A stretch of DNA of 64,000 nt, taken from assembly GCF_008312835.1 (NCBI RefSeq), contig NZ_VSKS01000007.1:286583-350582 (forward strand), read 5' to 3'. Position 1 is the first letter of the stretch. Each line of letters starts with the position of its first letter. Position numbers and translations under genes: made by a program. This stretch comes from Streptomyces marokkonensis. GTDB taxonomy: Bacteria > Actinomycetota > Actinomycetes > Streptomycetales > Streptomycetaceae. Shown here one piece after another: positions 1-8,182 of this stretch. Below the pieces are notes generated by a model. It was not told the origin of the DNA, made no database searches, and worked only from the letters and a program-made list of their open reading frames with translations.

Positions 1-866
1 AGGATCGGATAGAGGCCCTTGATCAGACCGACGGCGGCCAGGCCGAGCCCGCGGTCGGTGAAGAGCAGGGGGAAGACGCCCCAGGTGAGGCCGTCGTTGA
101 GGTTGTTGATGAACCCGGCCTGACTGGCGCCGCGCAGGGAGCGGTCGCTCCAGGAGGTGCGAATGAAGGCGGCCTTCGGACCGGTGTCCTCGCCGGCCGG
201 CAACGGCTTGGCGTGGTGGGCGAGTTCGAGGGCGACATGGGCGGCGGTGTCACGGACCACGAGGGCCAGCGCCAGTCCCGCGACGACGAAGACGATGCCG
301 ATGAGTTCGGGGACGGGCCGCAGACCGTAGCTGGTGGCGAGGTAGCCGGTGAGCAGGGCGGTGACACCGACCGCGGTGTACCCGGCGGCTTCGTTCAGGC
401 CGGTGGCCAGGCCGCGCCGGGAGGGGCCGACGAGGTCGATCTTCATGTTGACGGTCATCGACCAGGTCAGACCCTGGTTCAGGCCGAGCAGGACGTTGGC
501 GGCGACGATCCAGCCCCAGGAGGGTGCCCAGGCGAGCGCGAAGGGGACGGGGATGCCGAGCAGCCAGCCGGCCACCAGTAGCTGCTTGCGGCGGAAGCGG
601 GCGGTGAGCGCTCCGGCGGCGAGGTTGGTCAACGCCTTGGTGACGCCGAAGGCGATGATGAAGGAGAACACGGCCAGGTCGCTGGTCAGGCCGAAGGTCT
701 CGGAGCCGATCAGCGGCACGGTGGTGCGCTCCAGGCCGACCAGGCCGCCGACGCAGACGTTGACGATGACCAGCAGGGTGAACTGCAGCCAGTTCTCACG
801 CAGTCCGAGCCGTACGGGCCGCCCGGCGGCGTCGGTCGGCGTCGTGGCCGCAGGGGTGGCGTTCAT
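1..866 (-). CDS. MFS transporter, 3' end cut by window edge
   Basis: The complementary frame opens with ATG at 866 and stays open to base 1, so at least 288 codons are present and the C-terminus is missing. The translation has alternating hydrophobic segments and a conserved cytoplasmic-loop stretch (SRRGLATGLNEAAGYTAVG) near residue 135, as in sugar/drug-type major facilitator permeases. Its start codon overlaps the stop of the upstream rhodanese remnant (ATGA at 863-866), implying translational coupling. The ArsR-rhodanese regulator lies divergently beyond that gene. Membrane location is certain from composition. The substrate cannot be read from sequence; context with rhodanese genes suggests a sulfur compound or toxic anion, which is inference. 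Confidence 0.85.
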   Translation of the reverse strand, partial: MNATPAATTPTDAAGRPVRLGLRENWLQFTLLVIVNVCVGGLVGLERTTVPLIGSETFGLTSDLAVFSFIIAFGVTKALTNLAAGALTARFRRKQLLVAGWLLGIPVPFALAWAPSWGWIVAANVLLGLNQGLTWSMTVNMKIDLVGPSRRGLATGLNEAAGYTAVGVTALLTGYLATSYGLRPVPELIGIVFVVAGLALALVVRDTAAHVALELAHHAKPLPAGEDTGPKAAFIRTSWSDRSLRGASQAGFINNLNDGLTWGVFPLLFTDRGLGLAAVGLIKGLYPI

Positions 867-1213
867 GAACGGCTGTCCTCCGCCCCCTGGGCGAGCCGCT
901 GGCCGTGGGTGGTGGCGTAGTCGTCCGGTCCGCCGTCGAGGACCGCGATATCGGTGTGGCCGGCCCGCTCCAGGAGGCCGGCGCCGGTCATGGCGCGCTC
1001 GCCGTGCCCGCAGGCCACGGCCGCGCCGGCGGCCGGCGGGGACGTCGGCGGTGACGAGGGGCGCGGTGGCAGTAGCCGGTCGAACTGGGTGGCGCTGTTG
1101 CCCGGCCCTTCGTCGACGACGGGCATGAGGTGATCGTCCGCGAAGCCCACGGCGTCCTCCAAGATCTCGGGAACGGGGGAGTGGGGTCGCACCGTCACAC
1201 CCTCCGGACTCAA
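863..1213 (-). pseudogene. MBL-fold/rhodanese hydrolase with large internal deletion
   Basis: This 116-codon frame is still open, but its parts look like the two ends of a much longer protein. Residues 1-40 (ending VVDEGPGN) resemble the N-terminus of Streptomyces metallo-beta-lactamase-fold hydrolases with C-terminal rhodanese domains. Residues about 68-108 (CGHGERAMTGAGLLERAG, then VLDGGPDDY) match the C-terminal rhodanese of the same family, normally about 450 residues. The central zinc-binding lactamase domain is absent and a Pro/Ser-rich stretch joins the ends. I infer an in-frame deletion. It precedes and overlaps the MFS gene and is divergent from the ArsR-rhodanese gene. A functional mini-protein cannot be excluded. 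Confidence 0.6.
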
Positions 1214-1220
1214 CTACACT

Positions 1221-1232
1221 AATCCATGGATT
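1221..1232. promoter_or_regulatory. 12-bp palindromic operator candidate
   Basis: AATCCATGGATT is a perfect 12-bp palindrome in the 32-bp gap between the divergent rhodanese remnant and the ArsR-rhodanese gene. ArsR/SmtB dimers bind short palindromes over their own promoters, so it is a good autoregulatory operator candidate. No binding data can be inferred from sequence alone. Confidence 0.5.
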
Positions 1233-1245
1233 TATGGAGGATGTC

Positions 1246-1923
1246 ATGTCGGAGTACATGAAGAGCGCGACGAAGGCCCGGCTGTACGACGCCTTCGCGG
1301 CCAGCGGCAAGGCGCTGGCCAGCGGAAAGCGCCTGGAGCTGCTGGATCTGCTGGCCCAGGGCGAGCGCACCGTCGACGCGCTGGCGAAGGCTGCCGGGCT
1401 CAACCTGACCACCGCGTCCGCGCATCTCCAGACGCTCAAGCAGGCCGGGTTCGTCACGACCCGCCGTGAGGGCGTGCGCATCCACTACCGGCTGGCGGGC
1501 GACGACGTCGCCCAGCTGTTCGCGCTGCTGCGCAAGGTCGCCGAGGCCCACCAGTCCGCCGTACCCGCCGCGCGCGACGCCTACCTCGGCGAGGACACCT
1601 CCGCCGAGCTCAGCCGTGCGGAACTGCGGGTCCGCATCGCCGCCGGAGATGTCGTCGTGCTCGACGTACGGCCGGTCGCAGAGTACCGGGCCGGGCACAT
1701 CCCCGGCGCCCTCTCCATCCCGGTCGACGAGCTGCCCGGCCGGATCAACGAGCTGCCCGAGGACATGGAGATCGTCGTCTACTGCCGCGGCGAGTACTGC
1801 GTCCTCGCCCACGACGCCGTACGGCTGCTGACCGACCGCGGCCGCCGCGCGATCCGCCTCAACGACGGCATGCTCGAGTGGCGCCTGTCGGAGCTGCCCG
1901 TCGACGCCCCGGGCCTGACGTGA
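1246..1923 (+). CDS. ArsR/SmtB-type regulator fused to a rhodanese domain
   Basis: The N-terminal ~95 residues form a winged helix of the ArsR/SmtB type (recognition segment around LTTASAHLQTLKQAGFVTTRR). The C-terminal part (~115-220) is a rhodanese domain with the active-site loop CRGEYC and the family's DVRPVAEYRAGHIPGA motif. An in-frame ATG lies at 1234, but GGAGG at 1236-1240 sits correctly for the ATG at 1246, so I use that start (225 aa). Such fusions sense reactive sulfur or thiosulfate-type donors and repress divergent sulfur-handling genes; that role is family knowledge. The adjacent palindrome at 1221-1232 fits autoregulation, and MFS genes lie on both sides. Confidence 0.9.
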   Translation: MSEYMKSATKARLYDAFAASGKALASGKRLELLDLLAQGERTVDALAKAAGLNLTTASAHLQTLKQAGFVTTRREGVRIHYRLAGDDVAQLFALLRKVAEAHQSAVPAARDAYLGEDTSAELSRAELRVRIAAGDVVVLDVRPVAEYRAGHIPGALSIPVDELPGRINELPEDMEIVVYCRGEYCVLAHDAVRLLTDRGRRAIRLNDGMLEWRLSELPVDAPGLT

Positions 1924-2099
1924 GGGGCATCCCCACCGACCTCGCCCAAACCCTCGGAGGCATGTGAACCCACCCCGCGCCCAGGTCCGCCGCGCTGCCC
2001 GTCCGGCACCGGCCGGTGCCACGACCGCCCCTCCCGCCAGGACCGACCGAGCCCTCTCTGCCGGTCCCGCACCCTCCACCACCGCTCCGGAAACGAGAC

Positions 2100-3368
2100 A
2101 TGACCAGTACCGCGCCCACCGGCACGACGGCCTCCATACCCGACCCTGCTCAGGCCCAGCGCCGGATCCTGCGTGTTCTGGTCGCCTCCCAGGTCCTCAG
2201 CGGCGCAGGGCTCGCCGCGGGCGTCACCGTCGGCGCCCTCCTCGCCCAGGACATGCTCGGCTCCACGAGCCTCGCCGGCGTGCCCAGCGCCCTGTTCACC
2301 GCCGGATCCGCTCTCGCTGCCATCGCCGTCGGCCGCATCTCCCAGGCCCGCGGCCGCCGTCCCGGCCTCACGACCGGCTACTTCACCGGGGCACTCGGCT
2401 CGGCCGGCGTCATCGCCGCCGCCGTCGCGGACAACCCCGTTCTGCTGTTCATCGCCCTGTTCGTCTACGGAGCGGGCACCGCAACCAACCTCCAGGCCCG
2501 CTACGCCGGAGCCGACCTCGCCGCCCCCGGCCACCGCGCCCGCGCCGTCTCCACCGTCCTCGTCGCCACCACCCTCGGCGGCGTCGCCGGACCCAACCTC
2601 GCCGCCCCGACCGGCGACCTGGCCGAAACCCTCGGCATACCCAGCCTCGCCGGGCCCTTCATCCTCTCCGGCCTCGCCTACGCCCTCGCCGCCCTCGCCC
2701 TCGCCGTCTGGCTGCGGCCCGATCCACTCGTCATGGCCCGCGCCCTCGCTGAGTCCAAGGACCCCGTAGCCGCCGCAGCTACGACCGCCGCCGACAACGA
2801 GGTGGACACACGGGAAGGGCGCGGAGGCGTCGTCCTCGGCGCGCTCGTCATGGTCCTCACTCAGCTCGTGATGGTCGCGATCATGACGATGACGCCGGTC
2901 CACATGCACGACCACGGCCACGGCACGGCCGCCTCCGGACTCGTCATCGCCATCCACATCGGCGCCATGTACCTGCCCTCGCCGCTCACCGGCTGGCTCG
3001 CCGACCGCTACGGCCGCATGAAGATCGCAGCCGCCTCCGGCGTCACCCTCCTGGCCTCCGGCATCCTCGCCGCCTCCGCGCCAGGCGACTCCGTCGCTCT
3101 CCTCGCGCTCGCCCTGGCCCTGCTGGGGCTGGGCTGGAACTTCGGCCTCGTGTCCGGCACCGCGATCATCACGGACACCGTGCCGCTGGCCACCCGCGCC
3201 AAGACCCAGGGCCTGGTCGACGTCTCCATCGCCCTGGCCGGCGCCACCGGCGGCATGGCCTCCGGCATCATGGTCGCCGCGACGAGCTACCCCGCCCTCG
3301 CCCTCACCGGCGGCGTCCTCTCCCTCGCCCTGCTGCCCGCCGTCGCCGCCACCGCCTACCGCCGCTGA
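2100..3368 (+). CDS. MFS transporter (12-TM type)
   Basis: A 422-residue membrane protein with about twelve hydrophobic segments and two MFS halves. The loop after TM2 reads GRISQARGRRPGL, and the second half has the canonical GWLADRYGRMK motif near residue 300. ATG at 2100 is chosen because the first hydrophobic helix begins about 25 residues later; the longer upstream frame is Pro-rich. It lies 176 bp downstream of the ArsR-rhodanese gene in the same direction and may be co-transcribed. It is likely an exporter whose expression is tied to the sulfur/rhodanese regulator; the substrate is unknown. A His-rich loop (HMHDHGHG near residue 265) could bind metal, which is speculative. Confidence 0.88.
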   Translation: MTSTAPTGTTASIPDPAQAQRRILRVLVASQVLSGAGLAAGVTVGALLAQDMLGSTSLAGVPSALFTAGSALAAIAVGRISQARGRRPGLTTGYFTGALGSAGVIAAAVADNPVLLFIALFVYGAGTATNLQARYAGADLAAPGHRARAVSTVLVATTLGGVAGPNLAAPTGDLAETLGIPSLAGPFILSGLAYALAALALAVWLRPDPLVMARALAESKDPVAAAATTAADNEVDTREGRGGVVLGALVMVLTQLVMVAIMTMTPVHMHDHGHGTAASGLVIAIHIGAMYLPSPLTGWLADRYGRMKIAAASGVTLLASGILAASAPGDSVALLALALALLGLGWNFGLVSGTAIITDTVPLATRAKTQGLVDVSIALAGATGGMASGIMVAATSYPALALTGGVLSLALLPAVAATAYRR

Positions 3369-3399
3369 ACCACGAAACGTCGAGCCCTGTAACAGCGAC

Positions 3400-3426
3400 C
3401 GGCCCCGGACCGCCGGATCCGGGCCG
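3400..3426 (+). terminator. GC-rich hairpin after the MFS gene
   Basis: CGGCCCCGGA and TCCGGGCCG form a strong stem with one bulged C, 31 bp after the MFS stop codon. There is no U tract, which is common for actinomycete terminators. Confidence 0.4.
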
Positions 3427-3998
3427 TCGCAGGCTCCCGACCGGGCCATGTGGCGGTGAGCAGGTGGCTGGCGGCCTCGCTGCTGACCGGACACGGCGCC
3501 TTCGGTCCGCCCGTTCCCGTCCCGGAGGACCCGCAGAGCGGGTCCGCGTTCCACGCCAGTCCCGAGGGCGACGACCACGCCGACGGCCGCACCAGGGCGG
3601 AGCGCGTCCTCCCGGCTCCCTGAGCATCGGCCGGGGGAGGCCGGGAGCACCGGCAGGCCCGTCGTGCTCGACTCCGCGGGCGTGGTCGGCCCTGCGCCGC
3701 TGACGGGGCCCGGGGTGCAGTGGGCTGCGCGGCGGGTTGGCAGGTGCCGCTCAGGCCGACGCAGGTGCCCGCCATAGTGTGGACGGCGGCCGGCTCCGGA
3801 TACCGCGGCCGGATCTCGTTCGCCACGACGGCATTCGGCCAACACGCCACCGATTTGCCTCTCCCGGACAACCGAGAGGCAGGCCCGTTCCTCTGACAGC
3901 GGGGCACAGCAAGAGCCTCTCAGCGTGCCGGCCCGGCGAAACCTGCCGGCCGAGTCGCGCCGGCTGCTTTTCCCACAGCGACGGAGGACGAGGGAACA
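3427..3998. other. Intergenic region without a confident gene
   Basis: Short frames exist, including a 57-codon frame from GTG at 3450 to 3623 with GC-rich third positions and no recognisable domain; it may be a remnant. Nothing else here is supportable. The last ~60 bp should carry the promoter and ribosome site (ACGGAGGACGAGGG) of the lysyl-oxidase-like gene. Confidence 0.4.
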
Positions 3999-5741
3999 AT
4001 GACCAGAACGCGCACCACCCGGCTGCGGCGTCCGCTGTTAGCCGGCGCCGTGGCCGTCGCCGTGACGGCCGGCATCGCGGCCGCGGCGCCGGAGCGGGCG
4101 AATGCGGAGACGGGCCTCGAGCTGAGCCTTGTCGCGGCGACCACTTCGGTGACGCTCACCTCCTGGAAGGAGGAGCCGGGCGTGTACTTGGACATCGGTA
4201 CGTACCTCACCGCCGAGGGGATGCCGCTGGAGCTCAAGGTGACCCGGAAGTCCTACAAGGACCCGGTGACCGTCACCCAGACCGTGTACGAGGGTGGCAA
4301 GGCCACGGCCAGGAAGTTGCCCCCGGGAACCGTGAAGGACTTCTCCGGGCTGCCCGGCTTCGTAGACATCACTCTCACCGACAAGGCCGGCAAGAAGGTC
4401 CTCAGCCGCAGCGAGGACTTCTGCCCGAACAACGCCAGCGGCCGCGTACGGCCCGACGCCCCCGCCACCTCCAAGTATCCGGAGAGCTGCCCCACCAACC
4501 CCTTCACCCTCGGCTCTGTATGGGGTGTCGAGAAGGGCTGGGCGGCCAACACCTACGCGGGCTCCTACACGGAGCCGGTCCAGCTGCCGGCCGGTACGTA
4601 CACGGCCAATGTCCGTGTGGCCAAGAAGTACCGTGACCTGTTCGGCATCGACGGCAAGGCGGCCACGGTGAAGGTGACCGTGGTGGAACGGAGCTTCGAG
4701 GAGGAAGAGGGCACCACCGAGGCGGTGCCCCGGTCGGCGCGGGCCGGCGAGCACGCCGGGCACGATGCCGGTCACCGGGCGCCGGGCGCGCACATGGGGC
4801 ACGGGCCGGGCCACGCCCCGGCTCAGGCCGCCGCGCCGGCGACGAGCGGCGCAGGTCCCTCGTACAACGTGGGACACGGTCCGCTGACCGCCGCGCCGCC
4901 GGCCCTGCCGTGGGCGCTGAAGAAGAAGCAGCAGGCCGCGCTCTCCCCGCGGGCCGGTGACACCGGCGGCCAGACCGACGGCTCGCGTCAGGCGCCCGCC
5001 CTCACACCGCTGTCGAAGCGACCCGCCGGCAAGCCCTCCGTCCCCGCCGTCCCCAAGCCGGACCTGCGCTCTCTGCCGGCCTACGGCATCGTCGTCAGCG
5101 ACGGCGACAAGGACATCCCGGGCAAGGACCACCTGGCGTTCAGCGCCAACGTCTGGAACGCCGGCCCGGCGCAGCTCGTGGTCGACGGGTTCCGCTCGCC
5201 GGGCAAGGCCACGATGGATGCCTACCAGTACTTCTACGATGCCAAGGGCAAGCAGGTCGGCTACACCCCGACCGGCACCATGGAGTGGGACCCGCGCCCG
5301 GGGCACATGCACTGGCACTTCACCGACTTCGCCAGCTACCGGCTGCTGAAGGCGGACAGGAAGGAGGCCGTGCGCAGCGGCAAGGAGGCCTTCTGTCTGG
5401 CCAACACCGACGCGGTCGACTACACGGTGAAGAACGCCAACTGGCACCCGAACAACACGGATCTGGCCACCGCCTGTGGTGAGGAGAACTCGATCTCCGT
5501 CCGCGAGGTGCTGGACGTCGGCTCCGGTGACACCTACACCCAGGACCTGCCGGGCCAGTCCTTCGACATCACCGATGTGCCCAACGGCACGTACTACATC
5601 CAGGTCCTGGCCAATCCGGAGAAGCGGCTGAAGGAGACCGACCTCGGCAACAACAGTGCCCTGCGGAAGATCGTTCTCGGAGGCAAGCCGGGCAAGCGGA
5701 CGGTGACCGTGCCGCCACACGACCTGGTCAACGCGAACTGA
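3999..5741 (+). CDS. Secreted lysyl-oxidase-like copper protein
   Basis: A 580-residue secreted protein. Residues 1-37 are a signal peptide (basic TRLRRP, hydrophobic core, cleavage near ANA-E). Residues ~40-230 form a beta-rich domain. A low-complexity linker near residues 252-275 is His/Gly-rich (HAGHDAGH, HMGHGPGH). Residues ~350-570 match the lysyl oxidase family, with the copper motif H436-M-H438-W-H440. Bacterial lysyl oxidases oxidise peptidyl or free lysine amines with a copper/quinone cofactor and have been linked to copper-dependent morphology in Streptomyces; that is family knowledge. Leucine codon 14 (4038-4040) is TTA, implying dependence on bldA tRNA. A strong hairpin follows. 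Confidence 0.88.
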   Translation: MTRTRTTRLRRPLLAGAVAVAVTAGIAAAAPERANAETGLELSLVAATTSVTLTSWKEEPGVYLDIGTYLTAEGMPLELKVTRKSYKDPVTVTQTVYEGGKATARKLPPGTVKDFSGLPGFVDITLTDKAGKKVLSRSEDFCPNNASGRVRPDAPATSKYPESCPTNPFTLGSVWGVEKGWAANTYAGSYTEPVQLPAGTYTANVRVAKKYRDLFGIDGKAATVKVTVVERSFEEEEGTTEAVPRSARAGEHAGHDAGHRAPGAHMGHGPGHAPAQAAAPATSGAGPSYNVGHGPLTAAPPALPWALKKKQQAALSPRAGDTGGQTDGSRQAPALTPLSKRPAGKPSVPAVPKPDLRSLPAYGIVVSDGDKDIPGKDHLAFSANVWNAGPAQLVVDGFRSPGKATMDAYQYFYDAKGKQVGYTPTGTMEWDPRPGHMHWHFTDFASYRLLKADRKEAVRSGKEAFCLANTDAVDYTVKNANWHPNNTDLATACGEENSISVREVLDVGSGDTYTQDLPGQSFDITDVPNGTYYIQVLANPEKRLKETDLGNNSALRKIVLGGKPGKRTVTVPPHDLVNAN

Positions 5742-5768
5742 CCCCCGCCAAGTCAACTGCTCAGGAGC

Positions 5769-5794
5769 GCCGCCGCCGGACTCCCGGCGGCGGC
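5769..5794 (+). terminator. Strong hairpin terminator, lysyl-oxidase-like gene
   Basis: GCCGCCGCCGG and CCGGCGGCGGC form a perfect 11-bp stem with a 4-nt loop (ACTC), 28 bp after the stop codon. It lacks a U tract but is very stable. Confidence 0.65.
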
Positions 5795-5941
5795 ACGTCC
5801 GTTGGCGATCTCTCCCTGTCCTTGTGGGAGCGGGCTCGCTGTCGCTCGCCGCCCGGCCCGGCCGTCGCCATCAGGGGCGCTGAACTGCGCTTCCGTCCAC
5901 CGCAATTGTGGTTGACCGGGTGCGGCGAGCACCTGTTTGCT

Positions 5942-6433
5942 GTGCCGGTGACCCACCTTCGTATCCAAGCGGTGGACGACGAGGCCTCGATCCACGACTG
6001 GCAGTACGTCCACAACGTGATCATCCCTGGCGATGTGCTGTCGCTCGACGATGTCCGTGCCCGCGTGGCCCGCAACCGCATGGAGGTCGCCTACCTGGAT
6101 GACGTCCTGATCGGCTGCACCACCGTGCGTCCGCCCACCGAGGACAACGGCGCCACCGCCACGGTCATTGTCCGCGTCCTGCCCGGGTTTCGCCGCCGCG
6201 GCCTCGGTACCCGGCTCTACGAGCGCGCCCTGGCACAGGCGCACGCGCTGGACGCCCGGGTGATCGAGACCGTGGTGCTGGCCTCCAACCCGGACGGGCT
6301 CCGCTTCGCAGGCCGGCACGGCTTCGTCGAACTGGAGCGTTACCTGCTGCGCGAGGGCGACTCCGTGCCCTGGATCGACCTGCGCCTGGACGATCCGCGG
6401 GGACGGGTTCCCGCAGCGTGTCAGCCGGAGTGA
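5942..6433 (+). CDS. GNAT family N-acetyltransferase
   Basis: A compact acyltransferase of 163 residues. The acetyl-CoA pyrophosphate-binding motif is seen as RVLPGFRRRGLGTRLYERAL (about residues 77-96), followed by the ASNPDGLRFAGRHGFVE segment typical of the GNAT C-terminus. The frame is open further upstream, but that part is Pro/Arg-rich and unlike coding sequence, so I use GTG at 5942; the ribosome site is weak and the start uncertain. It transfers an acetyl group from acetyl-CoA to an unknown amine. It stands alone between two terminator-like regions. Confidence 0.8.
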   Translation: MPVTHLRIQAVDDEASIHDWQYVHNVIIPGDVLSLDDVRARVARNRMEVAYLDDVLIGCTTVRPPTEDNGATATVIVRVLPGFRRRGLGTRLYERALAQAHALDARVIETVVLASNPDGLRFAGRHGFVELERYLLREGDSVPWIDLRLDDPRGRVPAACQPE

Positions 6434-6529
6434 TCGCAGGTCCCGTCGGACGAGGCAACGCACCGGGACCGATCTCGTCGGCGGTTGGCGGTGACGGCCG
6501 GCCTCTCGACGGAGCGGCCGGCCGTCGTG

Positions 6530-7195
6530 TCATGCTGTCCCGCAGCGGCTGCGGAGGAGTTCCACACCGTCGCCTTCGAGATCGTCGCAGTACGACGCGC
6601 GCCCAGTCATAGACATGACCAGGGACAAGGTGCGGCCGGACACGAGCGGTCCGGAACCGGTCCTGAACGGGCCGTCGTTCGCGACGAGTGCCAGGCCGCC
6701 GATGCGTCCCTTGGCCACGACCACGAGGTCTGAGCCCTGGTAGTAGCCGGCCGTCCTGGTGACGACATCGATCGGATACTCGCGGCGGATGCCCAGCGGG
6801 CGCCGGATGTCTTCTGCGTGCACGATCGTCTCGCCCAGCATGGCGATGGCGGGCAGCGGAGGCTTGGTCGTGCTCGGGACGATGCGCCGGAAACGTTCAA
6901 GGGTCTCACCCGGGGTCGCGCCGAGCTGCTCGGCCAGCCGCATGGCCACCTGCTTGTCGAAGTCGAACCGGCAGCGGATCACGCCCGCCATCCAGCTCAC
7001 GGCGTTGAGGCTCGCGCCCGCCGTCAGATGCGCCAGCACCTCACGCACCGACAAACCGGCGCAGAGCGACGGCGTGGACCACTGCTGGTCGGTCAGCTCC
7101 GCGAGATCGGCGGCGAGCGCCGCTCGCTCGGTGCGGATCAAGGGCCAGACACCGGTCTGGCGATCGCGGTCTGCCGTACGTGCCGGATCAGTCAT
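6530..7195 (-). CDS. Maleylpyruvate isomerase-family mycothiol-dependent protein
   Basis: A 221-residue protein of the DinB/MDMPI fold. The N-terminal bundle has RAALAADLAELTDQQWSTPS, then SLCAGLSVREVLAHLTAGA, with the His expected to bind the metal in mycothiol-dependent enzymes. A second conserved His is in GETIVHAEDIRRPLG. The MDMPI family catalyses mycothiol-dependent isomerisation or thiol transfer in actinobacteria; the substrate of this member is unknown. ATG at 7195 is chosen because upstream residues are low-complexity. It shares direction with the CGNR gene, about 290 bp away, but has no obvious operon partner. Confidence 0.85.
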   Translation of the reverse strand: MTDPARTADRDRQTGVWPLIRTERAALAADLAELTDQQWSTPSLCAGLSVREVLAHLTAGASLNAVSWMAGVIRCRFDFDKQVAMRLAEQLGATPGETLERFRRIVPSTTKPPLPAIAMLGETIVHAEDIRRPLGIRREYPIDVVTRTAGYYQGSDLVVVAKGRIGGLALVANDGPFRTGSGPLVSGRTLSLVMSMTGRASYCDDLEGDGVELLRSRCGTA

Positions 7196-7484
7196 GTGCG
7201 CTGGACTCCAGTCAAGGATCGTGATCTGCGGGGCCCCGTCCCGGACAGGGTTCGTCCGGCAGGAGCGTTCCCGAAGGAGACTCCTGCTCCGACGCAAAGT
7301 CATCGCCAGTGCACAGTCCTTTCCGGCGCCGGAGCCGGCGGCACCTGCCGCGGCGCGTGCCGGCGGGGGAGGTCGTGCACTCCGGCTGAGTCGCCTCGTA
7401 GGCGAAGCTGCTCGGCGCGCGAACCGGGTGCGCCTCACATCGATGTGGCTGCCGGACTCGGTGACGATCCGCCGGACCGGCGGG

Positions 7485-8093
7485 TCACGTAGCGCTGCTG
7501 ATGCGTCGTGCGTAGGCGCGGGCGGCGCGGGCGCGGTCGCCGCAGCGAGTGGAGCACCAGTGGCGTCGGCCGTGGGTGCGAAGGAGGAAGCGGTCGCAGG
7601 GTGCGGATCCGCAGGCGGCGAGAAGGCCGGCGTCGGGGCCGGTGAGCAGGTCGGCGGCGTCGGCGGCGAGGGTCGCGAGTGCGTGGTTGACGGCCTGGTC
7701 GGTGGGGTGTGCCTGGACGCGGCGTAGCCCCTGGGCCCCGTCCCAGGCGAGCAGAGGTGCGGTGGGCACCGCGGTCAGTGCCTCGTTGACGGCGCGCAGG
7801 GATTCCTCGGGCGGGGTGGTGCCGTTGACGCGGGCGGCGAAGAGAGCCCGTACGTGGCCGCGCATCGTGCGCATCCGCTGCGCGCACACCTCGTACAGCC
7901 GCACGTCCGGGGTGGTCAGGCCGTGGGCCCTGAGCCAGCGCATGGCGGAGCCGGGGGTGGAGAGCAGGTCGTAGCCCTGGCCGGCGGGCAGGGTCACGGC
8001 GGTGTCGGCGAAGTCCAAGGAGGTGTGCCGGTCGGCCCCCGGGGCCGGGGGGAGGGCGGCCTCTGCGGCGTCGGCAGCCACGGTCTCTTCCAT
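7485..8093 (-). CDS. ABATE/CGNR zinc-finger regulator
   Basis: A 202-residue protein with an N-terminal ABATE-type domain (SLDFADTAVTLPAGQGYDLL near residues 25-44) and a C-terminal CGNR-type zinc finger (CGSAPCDRFLLRTHGRRHWC, then STRC, about residues 160-183) carrying four Cys ligands. Family members are stress- or substrate-linked transcription regulators in actinomycetes. The gene is divergent from an MBL-fold hydrolase, and the 89-bp gap holds a perfect inverted repeat. It is likely the repressor or activator of that pair; this is inference from arrangement. Confidence 0.88.
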   Translation of the reverse strand: MEETVAADAAEAALPPAPGADRHTSLDFADTAVTLPAGQGYDLLSTPGSAMRWLRAHGLTTPDVRLYEVCAQRMRTMRGHVRALFAARVNGTTPPEESLRAVNEALTAVPTAPLLAWDGAQGLRRVQAHPTDQAVNHALATLAADAADLLTGPDAGLLAACGSAPCDRFLLRTHGRRHWCSTRCGDRARAARAYARRISSAT

Positions 8094-8114
8094 GACCTCA
8101 TGGTATCGCTTGTG

Positions 8115-8170
8115 TTTTTCCGTGACGCTCGCCTACGCTCCCTCACGGAAAACATGGAATTCATCCGTGA
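8115..8170. promoter_or_regulatory. Inverted repeat plus third half-site in divergent promoter
   Basis: TTTTCCGTGA (8116-8125) and TCACGGAAAA (8143-8152) are perfect 10-bp arms separated by 17 bp. A third related half-site, TCATCCGTGA, lies at 8161-8170 just before the ribosome site of the MBL gene. The position between divergent genes suggests the operator of the CGNR regulator. Confidence 0.6.
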
Positions 8171-8182
8171 GAGAAGAGGGGC

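Noticed and set aside
1779-3845. Very long minus-strand open frame antisense to the MFS gene
   Set aside because: Gly/Asp/Glu-rich translation with no domain; it is the expected antisense shadow of a GC-rich gene with clear MFS motifs on the + strand.
4038-5756. 572-codon minus-strand open frame antisense to the lysyl-oxidase-like gene
   Set aside because: No domain or ribosome site; the opposite strand carries the signal peptide and copper motif.
7230-7252. CCCGTCCCGGACAGGG as another copy of the Cys-peptide operator
   Set aside because: Similar to CCTGTCCCGGACAGG but imperfect in one arm and not placed at a plausible promoter; could be chance in GC-rich DNA.
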